From Hemileia vastatrix (Eukaryota > Basidiomycota > Pucciniomycetes > Pucciniales > Zaghouaniaceae): DNA of 64,000 nt. Positions 55,549-64,000 of this stretch are shown one piece after another. Below the pieces are notes generated by a model that saw only the letters and a program-made list of their open reading frames with translations, was not told the DNA's origin and did no database searches. The DNA lies in contig JASXTE010000005.1 of NCBI GenBank assembly GCA_030280995.1, forward strand, positions 29,246,501-29,310,500, read 5' to 3'. Positions within the stretch are counted from its first letter, which is position 1. Every line of letters begins with the position of its first letter. The position numbers and the translations under genes were made by a program.

Positions 55549-56761
55549 GTGTTGCAGAGCAACTTTTGTGTTGGAAACTTTTTGTTAGAAGGTACCCATG
55601 GGTGGGGCTTCTAGATTTGATCTTGGTAAGTGTAGGGGTGACTGATGGGCTGGCTGCTCTATCAACAGTTACTTCAGATTGTCTGTTTCCAACCCTTTCT
55701 CTTAATTTTTTTGAATCCTAGTATTGGTTTCTTTTCACAGGTTTTAGTCCTTTATGACTTTAAACTGGAATTTCCTTTGGTTTTCAAGTTCTGGACTCGT
55801 AACTCTTATTGGTTTGGGTTTATTGTGTTGGATGTTGTGTTTTTGTTAGACGGTACCCAGGGGGGGGCTTCTAGATTTTATTTTGGCAAGTGTGGGGGTA
55901 ACTGATGAGCTGGCTGCTCTGTAGAACAGTTACCCCAGAATGTCTGTCTCAAGTCTTTTGTTTTTCCTAGTTGAATTCTTATTCTGTTGTTTATTATTCA
56001 GGTTTCAAGTCCACTTTGACTTCAAACTGGTTTGGGACTGGCTTCTTTATCTTTGGTTCTTTCGGATTGGTGGTGGATCACCGGTGGTCTCCCATCATTT
56101 TTACTTATTGGAGGGAGCCCACCCAGTGATCATTTCTATGGACTGGGCTATCTCTTATTGGACAATCTATGGAGCTGGGATTTATTGATTTTGTAGTTAT
56201 GTTTTTGATAGATAGTAGTTTTAGATTATTCTTTTTTTTTCTTTTTTTTTCTTTTAATTTTTTATGGGGGTTGTTTAAAATTATAAAATGAAAAATATAG
56301 GGTGTTACCACATCAGGGTCACCTGGATGTGGGCAAGCACTGGTGGGGGAAGGCTCATCAATTGACCGGGCAATGCTATTTTCATTTTTTCTTTTATTTA
56401 TTATTTATTTCATTTGTTTCTGTGTTTCATTATTTTTATTATCTTCTGAATTTCTAATTTTTTTGTTTTTTGTTTTCTGTTAATCATTAAAAATATTTAA
56501 TTGTGTATCCACATCAAGGTGCACTTGGATGTGGGTAAGGTATCAGGGGATCAGCTCATCAATTGGCTGGGGGATACCTTTTGTATTATTTTTTATATTA
56601 TATTTTATTTCATTTATTTTTACTTTTATTTCATTTTATTTATCAATTTTTAATTTTAGTATATGAGTAGTAAAAAAAAAAAAAAAAAAAAAAAAAACTC
56701 TGAAATTATTGTTATTAATTCTTTTATATTATTAATATGTTTATAATATTTTTGCAGGAGC
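55464..56761 (+). other. D 3' region part 1: stem-loops and homopolymers, no gene
   Basis: Hairpin-TAAACTG motifs are at 55464-55485 (degenerate), 55746-55767 and 56008-56029. GGGGTAACT-type stem-loops are at 55635-55675 and 55895-55936. CCACAT-type stem-loops are at 56308-56332 and 56509-56534. There is a run of 44 T at 55514-55557 and 26 A at 56672-56697. ORFs here contain homopolymers and have no family signature. Confidence 0.65.
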
Positions 56762-58313
56762 TCATTGTCTGGATGATGAAGTTTCTGGAGGCTGGTCTGG
56801 ATTATGATGTTGTTTTTCTTTTTTGCTGGGATTGTGGGAAGCACTGTGTTCTTTGAAGTGCATCCTGCTGGAGAGATTATATGGATTGTAATGGGCAGGA
56901 ATTGAATTAGAGGGAAGTTCAGAGGAGGAAGAAGAAGAGGCATGAATGGAGTGCTGGAGGGTGTGCTTAATGATTCTAGACATTTTCCAGTGGTTGTCCA
57001 ACAGGCGCTTTCTCAGGGATTTTTCAAAGTCATTCAAAGGTCCATGGAGGGCAAAGGCTTTTAGCATGTTGGAACACATGGTGCTTAGGTGTTTTTTCAT
57101 GTCTCCATAATCCAGGGTCAAAGAAGTTTCAAGAGTTTGGCCAACTCCAATAGTAGATTCAGGAAGAGGCGTGCCAACTAGACAAGAAGAATTGGATCAG
57201 TAATTTTTTTTGTTGAAGAAATGGGATGAATTAATTTGGTACTTACAGATTGGAAGCTCATCAAATTTGTAAGCAGCCAGAATTTGGATCTCTGAAGATT
57301 CTGGAATGATCATAGTGAGTGGATACACCAGGGAAAGATATGGATTCTCTTGGTCTTCCTCTGAAAGATTTTGAGAACTTGAACTAGGAGGCTGATGTTC
57401 CTGGGGCCTAGTTGGAGCAGCAGGATTGTTGTTTATGTTATGGTTGATATTTCTGTCGGATTCAGCTGGAGGAGGTGCTGGTGATGGAGTACCAGGGTTG
57501 TTAAAAGATGGAGCAGGAGAGGGTGATTTGGAAGCAGATTGATCTCTTCTGTATGGAGCTTTTGAAGGGATGGAACTGTCAGAAGAATAGTTGGCTGAAA
57601 GAGGAGAGGTGTAGTTTTCTTCTCTTAGCTGGGGACAAAGTTGTTGCTTGGGTGCAGTGTTGGGTGCTCTGGTTTCTTCTTGGGGTTCTCTGGAAGGTCT
57701 CCTAGAAGTTTGGGAAAATTTGGATTTTTCAGACCTTGAAAGGGTTGGCTGCATTGCTCTGGGAGCAGTGGGAGGTGATTGCGTAGAGTTTTTTTTGTTG
57801 ATTGAATGAATTTGGCTTTTTTCCGGTTGTTTTTGAAGGTTTTGAGCCTGATTTTCAATGTCAGTGAGGTGGGCGGGCCACCTGGACGCGGTCTAGAAGC
57901 CTGGGAGCTGATCTTGAAGCTTTTGGAGCTAATTTGGCAGAGATAAAAGCAGTTTCTTGGGAAGCTAAGGCTGGTCTTTTAGGAAGAGTTCTGGAAGCTG
58001 AGCTTCTGGATCTTCTGGAAGGTGCTGAAGATAAAGAGGAAGAGGAAGGACCAAGCTCTGGGGATCTGGTAGGGGATCTGGAGATGTATTTATGAGAAGG
58101 TTAAGGAGGAGGAATAGGGTAGTTGGCATCTCTGTCACATTTTTTCTTTTTGGAATAGGAAGAATCAAAAGCCCTGTTGTAGAATTTGACTTCAGAAGTT
58201 GGAAGAGTGTTGGTGCAAGGTCTGCACATGTGGATGCACTGTTTGCAGGCATAGTCTTTGGGAGCAGTGAAGCAAGGAAGAGTAGAAGGGTTAACATCAG
58301 GAGATCCAGCCAT
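56762..58313 (-). pseudogene. Antisense gene 1 of element D, spliced, damaged
   Basis: ATG 58313 (MAGSPDVNP) begins a protein whose cysteine cluster has CX2CX6C followed by a half in which two Cys are now Phe and Ser. A stop at 58101 and a frame change near 57870-57890 damage exon 1. Its later part (57754-57247) is Ser/Pro-rich and contains the PRAMQP box shared with the B gene. A GTAAGT donor (57246) and TAG acceptor (57178), with an ACTGAT branch-like site, give a 69-bp intron. Exon 2 (57177-56762) joins in frame. Likely a relict DNA-binding-type protein like that of B. Confidence 0.68.
57178..57246 (-). other. Intron of D antisense gene 1
   Basis: The 69-bp intron is GTAAGT...GTCTAG with ACTGAT upstream of the acceptor. 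Both flanking frames join in phase. Confidence 0.7.
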
Positions 58314-58465
58314 GATCTGTGGTGAGAAAAGATGATGGGAAGGGATAGGAGGAGATTTTTTGTCAGTGATGGGTAGATGATGAAGTGAAGGTGAAAGTTC
58401 AGCAGGTTGGCTGTAGAGGTGTTCTGTATGAAATTGGCTGCGTCTTTTTTATGCACAATTCTGTC

Positions 58466-58645
58466 AGTCCATCAAGACTTTAAACTGAAATCTGGTTTCT
58501 GTTAGGCCTCCAAGACTTTAAACTGGCTGGTTTCAAGATTTTATCAAGACTAGTCCGTCAAGACTTTAAACTGAACACTGTGTTAGTCCCCCAAGACTAT
58601 AAGCTGAAGATTGTTGTTAGTTTAGTCCCCCAAGACTATAAACTG
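58466..58645 (+). repeat. Array of hairpin-TAAACTG motifs, D
   Basis: Good copies lie at 58466, 58552, 58585 and 58624 (starts) with AGTC/GACT stems and loops CATCAA, CGTCAA or CCCCAA. A shortened copy is at about 58505. The array lies just upstream of the antisense gene 1 start, as in B. Confidence 0.75.
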
Positions 58646-58989
58646 AGGAACGGGTTTTGTTGTTGATGTTGGTTTTGAAAGATTGGTGAAGGGTATCCAC
58701 AGGGGGAGCCTCCAAATTTAGCAAAGGCAGGTTTGGGGGTAATTGATGGGCTGGAAGCTCTATTTACAATTACCCCAGATTGTTAGTTTTTTCTCTGTGT
58801 CTTAATATGGTTGATCTCTGGCTCTGGGTTTATGATTTAGGTTTTTGAGTCCCCCAAGACTTTAAACTGAGGGTTTTTGAGTCCCCCAAGACTATAAAAT
58901 GAGGATGGTCCCCCAAGACTTAAAACTGAGGGTTGTTTGTGGTTACATCCTATAAAGGGTGTGGTCAATTTTTCTTTTCTGAATCAAAC
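58646..58989 (+). other. D spacer between antisense genes
   Basis: It holds the third GGGGTAATT/AATTACCCC stem-loop (58736-58776) and three more hairpin motifs at 58848, 58880 and 58907. No ORF is present. Confidence 0.65.
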
Positions 58990-59629
58990 TCAAGTACTAG
59001 TGGAATTACAGAGGGAATCAAGAGATAAAATGAAGTGTTCAGAATTAGACTTGAACTGGTGAATGAGGTGTCTTCTTTTCTCAATATCCTGTGGATCTCT
59101 AGCAGGAGTGGATTGGAAGTAGTGAAGCAGAAGTTGTTTCTGTTGAGATGTGTGTTGTTGGAATTTGGCCATGATAGTGGCCAAGTGGTTCGGTGTTGGT
59201 GGTGCAATGGATCCTACATTGTTATCATCACTATCAGAAGATGGAGGAACTGAGAAGTCATCAGTTTTAAAGTTGAAGGAAGAAAAGAAAGTTCTTTACC
59301 ATCAGATGGACAAGGGATGGTGGAACTAGTTGTTTTATTGGTTTTGGCCCTCTTCTGGGAAGGGTGAAGCTTTTTGATTAATCTGGGTATAAGAATGGAT
59401 GGCCTAGATCTTTTGGTGCTGGAAGAAGATGGACCAGGTTGAGGGGGGGTGAATCTGTTGCAGAAGATAATGGACCAGGTCTGTAGCAGGTCTTCTTTCT
59501 GGATTGGCAGACATCACAGGACGTTCTGTATGGATTGACAGGAGGTGTGATGGTGCAGATTAGATTATTTTCAATGCAGTATTGGCAAGGACCCATTTCA
59601 GAGGCAGATTTGGGAAGAAGGTTGAACAT
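58990..59629 (-). pseudogene. Antisense gene 2 of element D, spliced, one frameshift
   Basis: ATG 59629 (MFNLLPKSASE) starts exon 1. C15, C18, C25, C38, C41 and C48 give CX2CX6CX12CX2CX6C, the Zn2Cys6 spacing, with the basic half second (CDVCQSRKKTC). A run of seven G (plus strand 59443-59449) appears one base short; after it the frame encodes SSSSTKRSRPS, similar to SSKRPRTS in B. The intron (59299-59250, 50 bp) has GTAAAG...CTCAG and an ACTGATG branch-like site. Exon 2 (59249-58990) joins in frame and ends at TGA. Apart from the homopolymer shift it is intact, about 196 aa. Confidence 0.68.
59250..59299 (-). other. Intron of D antisense gene 2
   Basis: The 50-bp intron is GTAAAG...CTTCTCAG, with CTGATG about 13 bases before the acceptor. 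It joins the basic middle region and the C-terminal domain in phase. Confidence 0.68.
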
Positions 59630-59665
59630 GGTGGTTTGATGAGGAAAGAATGTGGACATTCTTAA

Positions 59666-59677
59666 TTGGAGGGAGGA
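59666..59677 (+). other. Polypurine tract, element D
   Basis: TTGGAGGGAGGA directly precedes the 3' LTR and is shared with B. Confidence 0.78.
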
Positions 59678-60751
59678 TGTGGTCTTCCAACATTGGCAGG
59701 GGCCTTTGTTGTGTGATTTGGCGTTGTTTGTGCATGTCTTAATTGACATCTGTTAAGGAATTGGGTATTTTTCTGGTTTTAATCGGTGGATATTGGGCCT
59801 GCGGGTATGTGGGTACTATCATTGCATAGCCCCAGTTTTTCTCTATATTTTATGTTTTGAAGACATTTTTCATATTCTAAGTTTTAAGAAGTCATTTCCT
59901 CAATCTTAATTTATAAAAGATAGCTGTTTAATTTTGCTTTTCGTGTTTTATGGGCTAACCTTAAGTCTTAGGGTTAAGTGCTTAGTACCATTGGATAGAG
60001 CTAATTTTTCTCTATATTTCATGTCACAATGTTGTTATAGTGAAATTCCGTGTTTTAAAGGTTTTAGTAGTTGTAGCTAATTTTTCTAAGTAGATTAGTT
60101 GTTTTTATTGGTTTTCTGGCTTCAGGGAGGCCGGGCCGCTTCAGGCAGCACCTCCGACGTCTGGCGGCCTGCCCGCCTCTGTTTTAGAAGGTTGGGGAGC
60201 GCTTCAGGAGGGTTTTTTTATTCAATTTGGTGGGTGCGCATGGGATCTTAGATAGTGGTCTGTGTGTACATAGTGAATAAGACAGTTTGGGGCAACCTTA
60301 ATTATCATACAACCATCCGGAGGTGATATCCTTGTTCCTCACTCAGTTTTCACTGTTTTCTGGCCACAATTTGGCTGTGTTTGTTGCAAGTGAGTTCTTC
60401 ATTTAACTTAACTTTAGCAACTGTTCTCTCTGTTATAGTCTTGCAAGCTATAGCAAATATTATTGCTGTCTCTGGTGTGGATTTGCAGCCTACATCAAGT
60501 ATCTTTGCTGTCTCTGGTGTGGACATTGTTCTACATTTCAGTTCTTTGGTCTGGTAGTTTGTCTGGTGACTACTTTCTTGGCTCATCAAGCAGTCAAGTG
60601 TGTTGAAAAGGGGCTTTAGCAAAACAGGAACCAACTTACTTTAGAAAGTAAATCTCACTCTATTTTTCTAAAGGGACAGGGGATTTTCTCTCTGGTTTTT
60701 CTCCAACTCCCTTGGTCAAGGCCTATAGCTAGTACTATAGGATTGTCTACA
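59678..60751 (+). repeat. 3' LTR of element D
   Basis: The 1074-bp LTR has the same length as the 5' LTR. It ends TTGTCTACA, followed by ACGG and the rest of the element C LTR. Confidence 0.93.
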
Positions 60752-60755
60752 ACGG

Positions 60756-61278
60756 GTTTTAGTTAATTGTTTCATATTTTTCTCTTAATATCCATGTTTC
60801 CTTTCTACTCTTTTATATTCTTGTTTTAGCTTATTACTATTTTGTATTTACTTATTTGTGGCGCTTTAGAGGTCCCTTGGTCTATAAAAGGGCCTTGAGT
60901 AATCCCCTTTAACCCATCACTTATTATACACTCTACTTACTTTCAATTTTTAAAAGTTATACATTTATTTTATTTTTATTAGCATTATAAAACTAAGTTA
61001 AAATAAATAAATTACTTGAAAAGGTTGCAATAAGTCTAATAATAATATTGGTGTTTGCCGCACATTGAAAATAATACTTACTTATATAAATATATTATAA
61101 TTTAATACCTGTCACTACTGTACCAAGTCCAAAGGAATTTTGTTGTCTTTCCCTCTCAGAATAATTATATTTTTTATTATTTTTATTTCTTTATTTTTTA
61201 TTATCTTTTCCCTATATCTCCTCCTCTTATTCTTTATTCTTCCTCTCTTCTTCTCCTTCTTCTAGAAGACCGGCCAAT
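60756..61278 (+). repeat. 3' LTR of element C, right part
   Basis: It continues the LTR broken at 48203 and includes a TATA box at 60883-60890 and the end ACCGGCCA(AT). The same sequence, uninterrupted, is at 40095-40600. Confidence 0.88.
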
Positions 61279-61560
61279 AGAAAACATCCTGTTTTTCCAA
61301 CATCTCTTTTGAAACGTTAAACATTTAATAGTGATTTATTTCCCAAAAGGAGGGGAAGACCAAAGAAGACCCCTAATGAAATCACTGAGACAGAAGAAAT
61401 TGATAAGATTATAAATGACAGAATAGTTACTGCTGAAAAAGGTACAGAATTCTTATTGAGATTCAAGAATATATCCTCTGAATATGATTCTTGGATACCT
61501 GGGAAGGAGATATCTAATCTTCCTAATCTGCTAAAGAAATATAAAAAGAAAAAATCATAG
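61279..61560 (+). pseudogene. pol: Element F integrase C-terminus with chromodomain
   Basis: It resumes the integrase frame cut at 39272. KRRGRPKK (AT-hook-like) is followed by a chromodomain ([26 protein letters not shown]) and the end KKYKKKKS-stop. One stop lies just before the basic patch. Confidence 0.82.
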
Positions 61561-61594
61561 AATTTTTTTTAAATTTATTTTTAGAGTGAGGGAG

Positions 61595-62090
61595 TTTCAG
61601 CCAGGCTGCTAGACTTACCCAGTAAAATGATTAATTATTTATTAGTATGAAGCCACACCTTATTATTTTTATTTTTATTAATTATAATCTATTTAAATTA
61701 AATTTACTTATAATAAATTAACTAATTACAAGAATATAATGTTAGTAAATTAAAATTAATATTAATATGTCCCTTATATCTTTATTTTATAACACTGTGC
61801 TCAATGACAGATTAAGAGAAACAAAAATTAATATTAAACTTAAAAAAATTTAAATTGAAAAAAACTAATATTCAAATAAAAATTAATATATACAATAAAA
61901 TTCAAATTACTTATTTAGAATTGAAATTTACAGTAAATTTTAATAAAATAATTTACTTCTGTAATATACAGTAAATAAAATTTTCTGAAACCTTCTTTTT
62001 GGAACAAATTTATTATTTGAAAATATTTTCTGGAATATTCCTTTTCTTCTCTCATACTACTGTATTTAGGATTTTTTTTCCGTGCTTTGT
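61595..62090 (+). repeat. 3' LTR of element F, truncated
   Basis: It follows GAGTGAGGGAG. The first bases have mutated to TTTCAGCC. It matches 30653 onward and stops abruptly after CCGTGCTTTGT. Confidence 0.85.
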
Positions 62091-62935
62091 ATTCTAAAAT
62101 ATAGCTGTTTAAATTTTTTTTATGGGCTAAACTTAAATCTTAGGGTTAAGTGCTTAGTACCATTAAGTAGAGCTAATTTGGCTCTATATTTTATGTCTCA
62201 AAGTTTTCATAGCTGAATTTTGTGTTTTAAGGGTTTTAGAAGTTGTGGTGGATTTTTCTAAGTATTTTTGGTTTTATTTAAGATTTTTGGTGGTTTTCTG
62301 GCTTCAGGGAAGTCTGGCTGCCTCTAGGTGGGCCACCCGTCCACCTCTGTTATAGAAGGCTGGGAAGTGTTTCTAGAGGGTTTTTATTCAATTTGGCTGT
62401 ACAAAGTGCCAAATTTGTTGCTGTGCATAGATTTTTTAGATGGTGGTCTGTGTGTACATACTGAATAAGACAGTTTGGGGCAACCTTAATTATCATACAA
62501 CCATCTGGTAATTATATCATTGTTTCTCACTCAGCTTTCACTGTTTTTTGGCCACAATTGTCTGTTTTTATTGCAAGGTCAGTTCTTCATTTAACTAAAC
62601 TTTGGCAACACATTTCTCTGGTGTAGCTTTGCAACCGGCATCAAGTATTATTTCTGTTTTCTGTGCAACAGTGCACAGTGTTTTGGTTTTCTGGTGTGGA
62701 TCATTCTGCATTCCAGGCTCCTGGTTCTTTGGTTCTCAGTGGTCTGATATTTGCTACTGTCTTGACTTGTTAAGCAGTCAAGAAGTGTGTTGCAAGGGGT
62801 CTTGTAACAGTCTCTAATTTTCTGTAGCAAGTAAATCTCACCTGGTGTTTCTCAAATGGACAGAGGTTTTTCTCTCCAGTTTTACTCCAACTCCCTTGGT
62901 CAAGGCCTATAGGCAGTACTATAGAACTTTCTACA
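62091..62935 (+). repeat. Truncated LTR related to element D
   Basis: It is divergent from but colinear with the D LTR (TAGCTGTTTAA, CTTAGGGTTAAGTGCTTAGTACC), ending CTTTCTACA. The left part is missing at the junction with the F LTR. ORFs at 62602-62964 lie inside it and have counterparts only in D LTRs. Confidence 0.8.
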
Positions 62936-64000
62936 GCAGCTAAAACTGAAGTGATAGAATTCATAGCTTTGTGAAGTTACTTTCTAGTAGAGAGGTGCTT
63001 CATTATTGTTGGTAGAAAAGATTGTTGGTATAAGGTTTAGGTGATGAGTAGGAAGTGGGAATTCTCCACCAAATGAGCAGGTGGGGTGTGTAGATAGAAA
63101 AAAATGTTATGTTTTTTCCACCAAAATTAAGCATCATAGAGTGAAGAGACACATAAGGATGAGAAAAAATGCTATGTGTTTGGTACAAAAATTAAGTAGC
63201 ATAGAGTGAAGAAAAACGTAAGAATGGCATATGCAATTATATGTCATGTGACTTGCTTACAAATCAATATTGGATGTGATGAGTTTGGGATCAGGAATTA
63301 GGAACAGAAATTGAGGTATAAGAGGCAGGACCATTACAAAGAAAGTTATTTTTCTTGGGGTGTCAATTAGGAGACCTATTTTTCATAGTTTCATTCAACA
63401 TAAATAAGTTATTATTGAGCTATTAGGGGATATCAATGTTCAGGGATCCACAATGAGCAATCACAAATTTTTTTTCCAAGCTTCCGACATCATTAATTGA
63501 GGAAGATTCTTATCTACTAGCCCCAGGGCTAGTGGATAAGGAATCCTCAATTATGCATAATCCTGTCTCTTACACAGGGGGAAAAAATGAAGACTTGTAG
63601 GCGAGTCGTTTTTAAGGTTTCCTGGAGTAATCTGTGGAGTAATCTCTTGATTCTAAATTTGATGTCTAGATATAGGTGTATAATTTGTTATCAATCTCTG
63701 ATAATTTATGAGAAATCTCTAAAACCAAGCTTTTTTTCTTGGATGCAGATTTTGGAATGGAAAAATCTTTGAAACTCTAAAAAACAGATATCATCAAATT
63801 TCAGACAAGTTCAAATAATATTCTGCACTTTCTTCATGAAAAACACAAATTATTTCTATCAAAAGACCAATAACAGGAAAAAGTGCCATGCTATGATTTA
63901 TTAGAAAAAAAATTCAAACATTATAACCTGTCATAATGTATTTTGCACTATTATTATTTTTTCATTAAACAAATGGATTACATATATTAAGGTAGAGATT
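62936..64000. other. Right flank, no gene recognised
   Basis: About 1 kb is left. Short ORFs have no family signature. It contains two imperfect direct repeats of about 65 bp (63099-63228) and a strong inverted repeat at 63495-63552. It may be older repeat debris or genuine host intergenic sequence. Confidence 0.5.
63495..63552. repeat. Inverted repeat, 27-29 bp arms
   Basis: The left arm runs AATTGAGGA to CTAGCCC, and the right arm (63526-63552) is its near-perfect reverse complement around a two-base centre. Differences are a 2-base insertion and about two changes. Function is unknown. Confidence 0.75.

Larger units (their letters stand above)
48204..60751 (+). mobile_element. Element D: 12.5-kb Ty3/Gypsy element with two antisense genes
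   Basis: Both LTRs are exactly 1074 bp (48204-49277 and 59678-60751) with roughly 30 differences by eye. The target duplication ACGG flanks it in the 3' LTR of C. The order is gag with zinc knuckle, protease, RT, RNase H, integrase, then a 4.2-kb 3' region with two antisense genes. It is related to B. Pol has at least six stops, so it is inactive alone. Confidence 0.93.
39273..61278 (+). mobile_element. Element C: chromovirus inserted in F, split by D
   Basis: The 5' LTR is 39273-40600, coding spans 41310-47401, and the 3' LTR is in two pieces (47439-48203 and 60756-61278) around element D. AGAAAA occurs on both sides (39267-39272, 61279-61284), and F coding resumes exactly there. Net length is about 9.45 kb. 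It is close to A in sequence but has about a dozen stops or frameshifts. Confidence 0.9.
30653..62090 (+). mobile_element. Element F: old chromovirus copy, forward strand, interrupted
   Basis: The 5' LTR is 30653-31457 and internal coding runs 32737-39272, then resumes at 61279-61560 after element C. The 3' LTR is 61595-62090 and truncated. It is interrupted by a MITE, a solo LTR in RT and element C. Many stops and frameshifts make it dead. The family is the same as R, in head-to-head orientation. Confidence 0.88.

Noticed and set aside
55485..56188. Plus-strand ORFs after D pol
   Set aside because: They are built around a 44-base T run and structured noncoding repeats and have no counterpart in B.
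57965..58456. 163-aa minus-strand ORF over antisense gene 1 of D
   Set aside because: It is Leu/Pro-rich shadow reading of the exon in another frame. The frame starting at 58313 has the cysteine pattern shared with B.

Overview
The window is AT-rich eukaryotic DNA that is almost entirely nested LTR retrotransposons. I find no ordinary host gene and no rRNA or tRNA gene. The best guess for the source is a filamentous fungus, probably a basidiomycete, perhaps a rust. The reasons are two lineages of Ty3/Gypsy element, very short introns (50-69 bp) with CTGAT-like branch sites, and Zn2Cys6-like cysteine clusters. The species is not proven by the sequence.

Layout. Two old copies of one chromovirus family lie head to head. 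Copy R reads leftwards (29469 down to 8673) and copy F reads rightwards (30653 up to 62090). Between their 5' LTRs is a 94-unit 10-bp minisatellite (29471-30410) and a pyrimidine-rich tract. R is interrupted by element A (1-8672, + strand, left end outside the window), by the 12.3-kb element B (8782-21117, + strand), and by a solo LTR (26442-28203) that carries a MITE. F is interrupted by a MITE (32092-32352), by a solo LTR in its reverse transcriptase (36326-37096), and by element C (39273-61278). C is itself split in its 3' LTR by the 12.5-kb element D (48204-60751). To the right is a truncated D-like LTR (62091-62935), then about 1 kb with no recognisable gene.

Two lineages. A, C, F and R are chromoviruses. 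They encode a proline-rich first gag frame, a second frame overlapping it at a conserved stop/start, then capsid, zinc knuckle, protease, RT, RNase H, integrase, an AT-hook-like basic patch and a C-terminal chromodomain. All four carry stops or frameshifts, but the two LTRs of A differ by only about six substitutions. B and D are a different lineage with a TGGCGCCC-type primer site, large 3' regions and no chromodomain. B has intact gag and an open RT-to-integrase frame, interrupted only by a CACTA-like element and one nonsense codon, yet it has no visible zinc knuckle or protease. D has both but is decayed elsewhere.

Most interesting content. (1) Between pol and the 3' LTR, B carries a spliced antisense gene that is intact (315 aa) and encodes an N-terminal cluster with Zn2Cys6 spacing. 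D carries two tandem, damaged relatives, each with its own intron. (2) B and D are studded with roughly 35 to 40 copies of a small same-sense hairpin followed by TAAACTG. The stem bases change in a compensatory way, and copies lie inside coding as well as noncoding sequence. (3) The chromovirus leaders hold an unrelated array of hairpins with a TT bulge, also with compensatory changes. (4) Further stem-loops in the B/D 3' region are duplicated and show compensatory changes. Together these suggest retrotransposon RNAs with repeated structured signals and an antisense regulatory-type gene.
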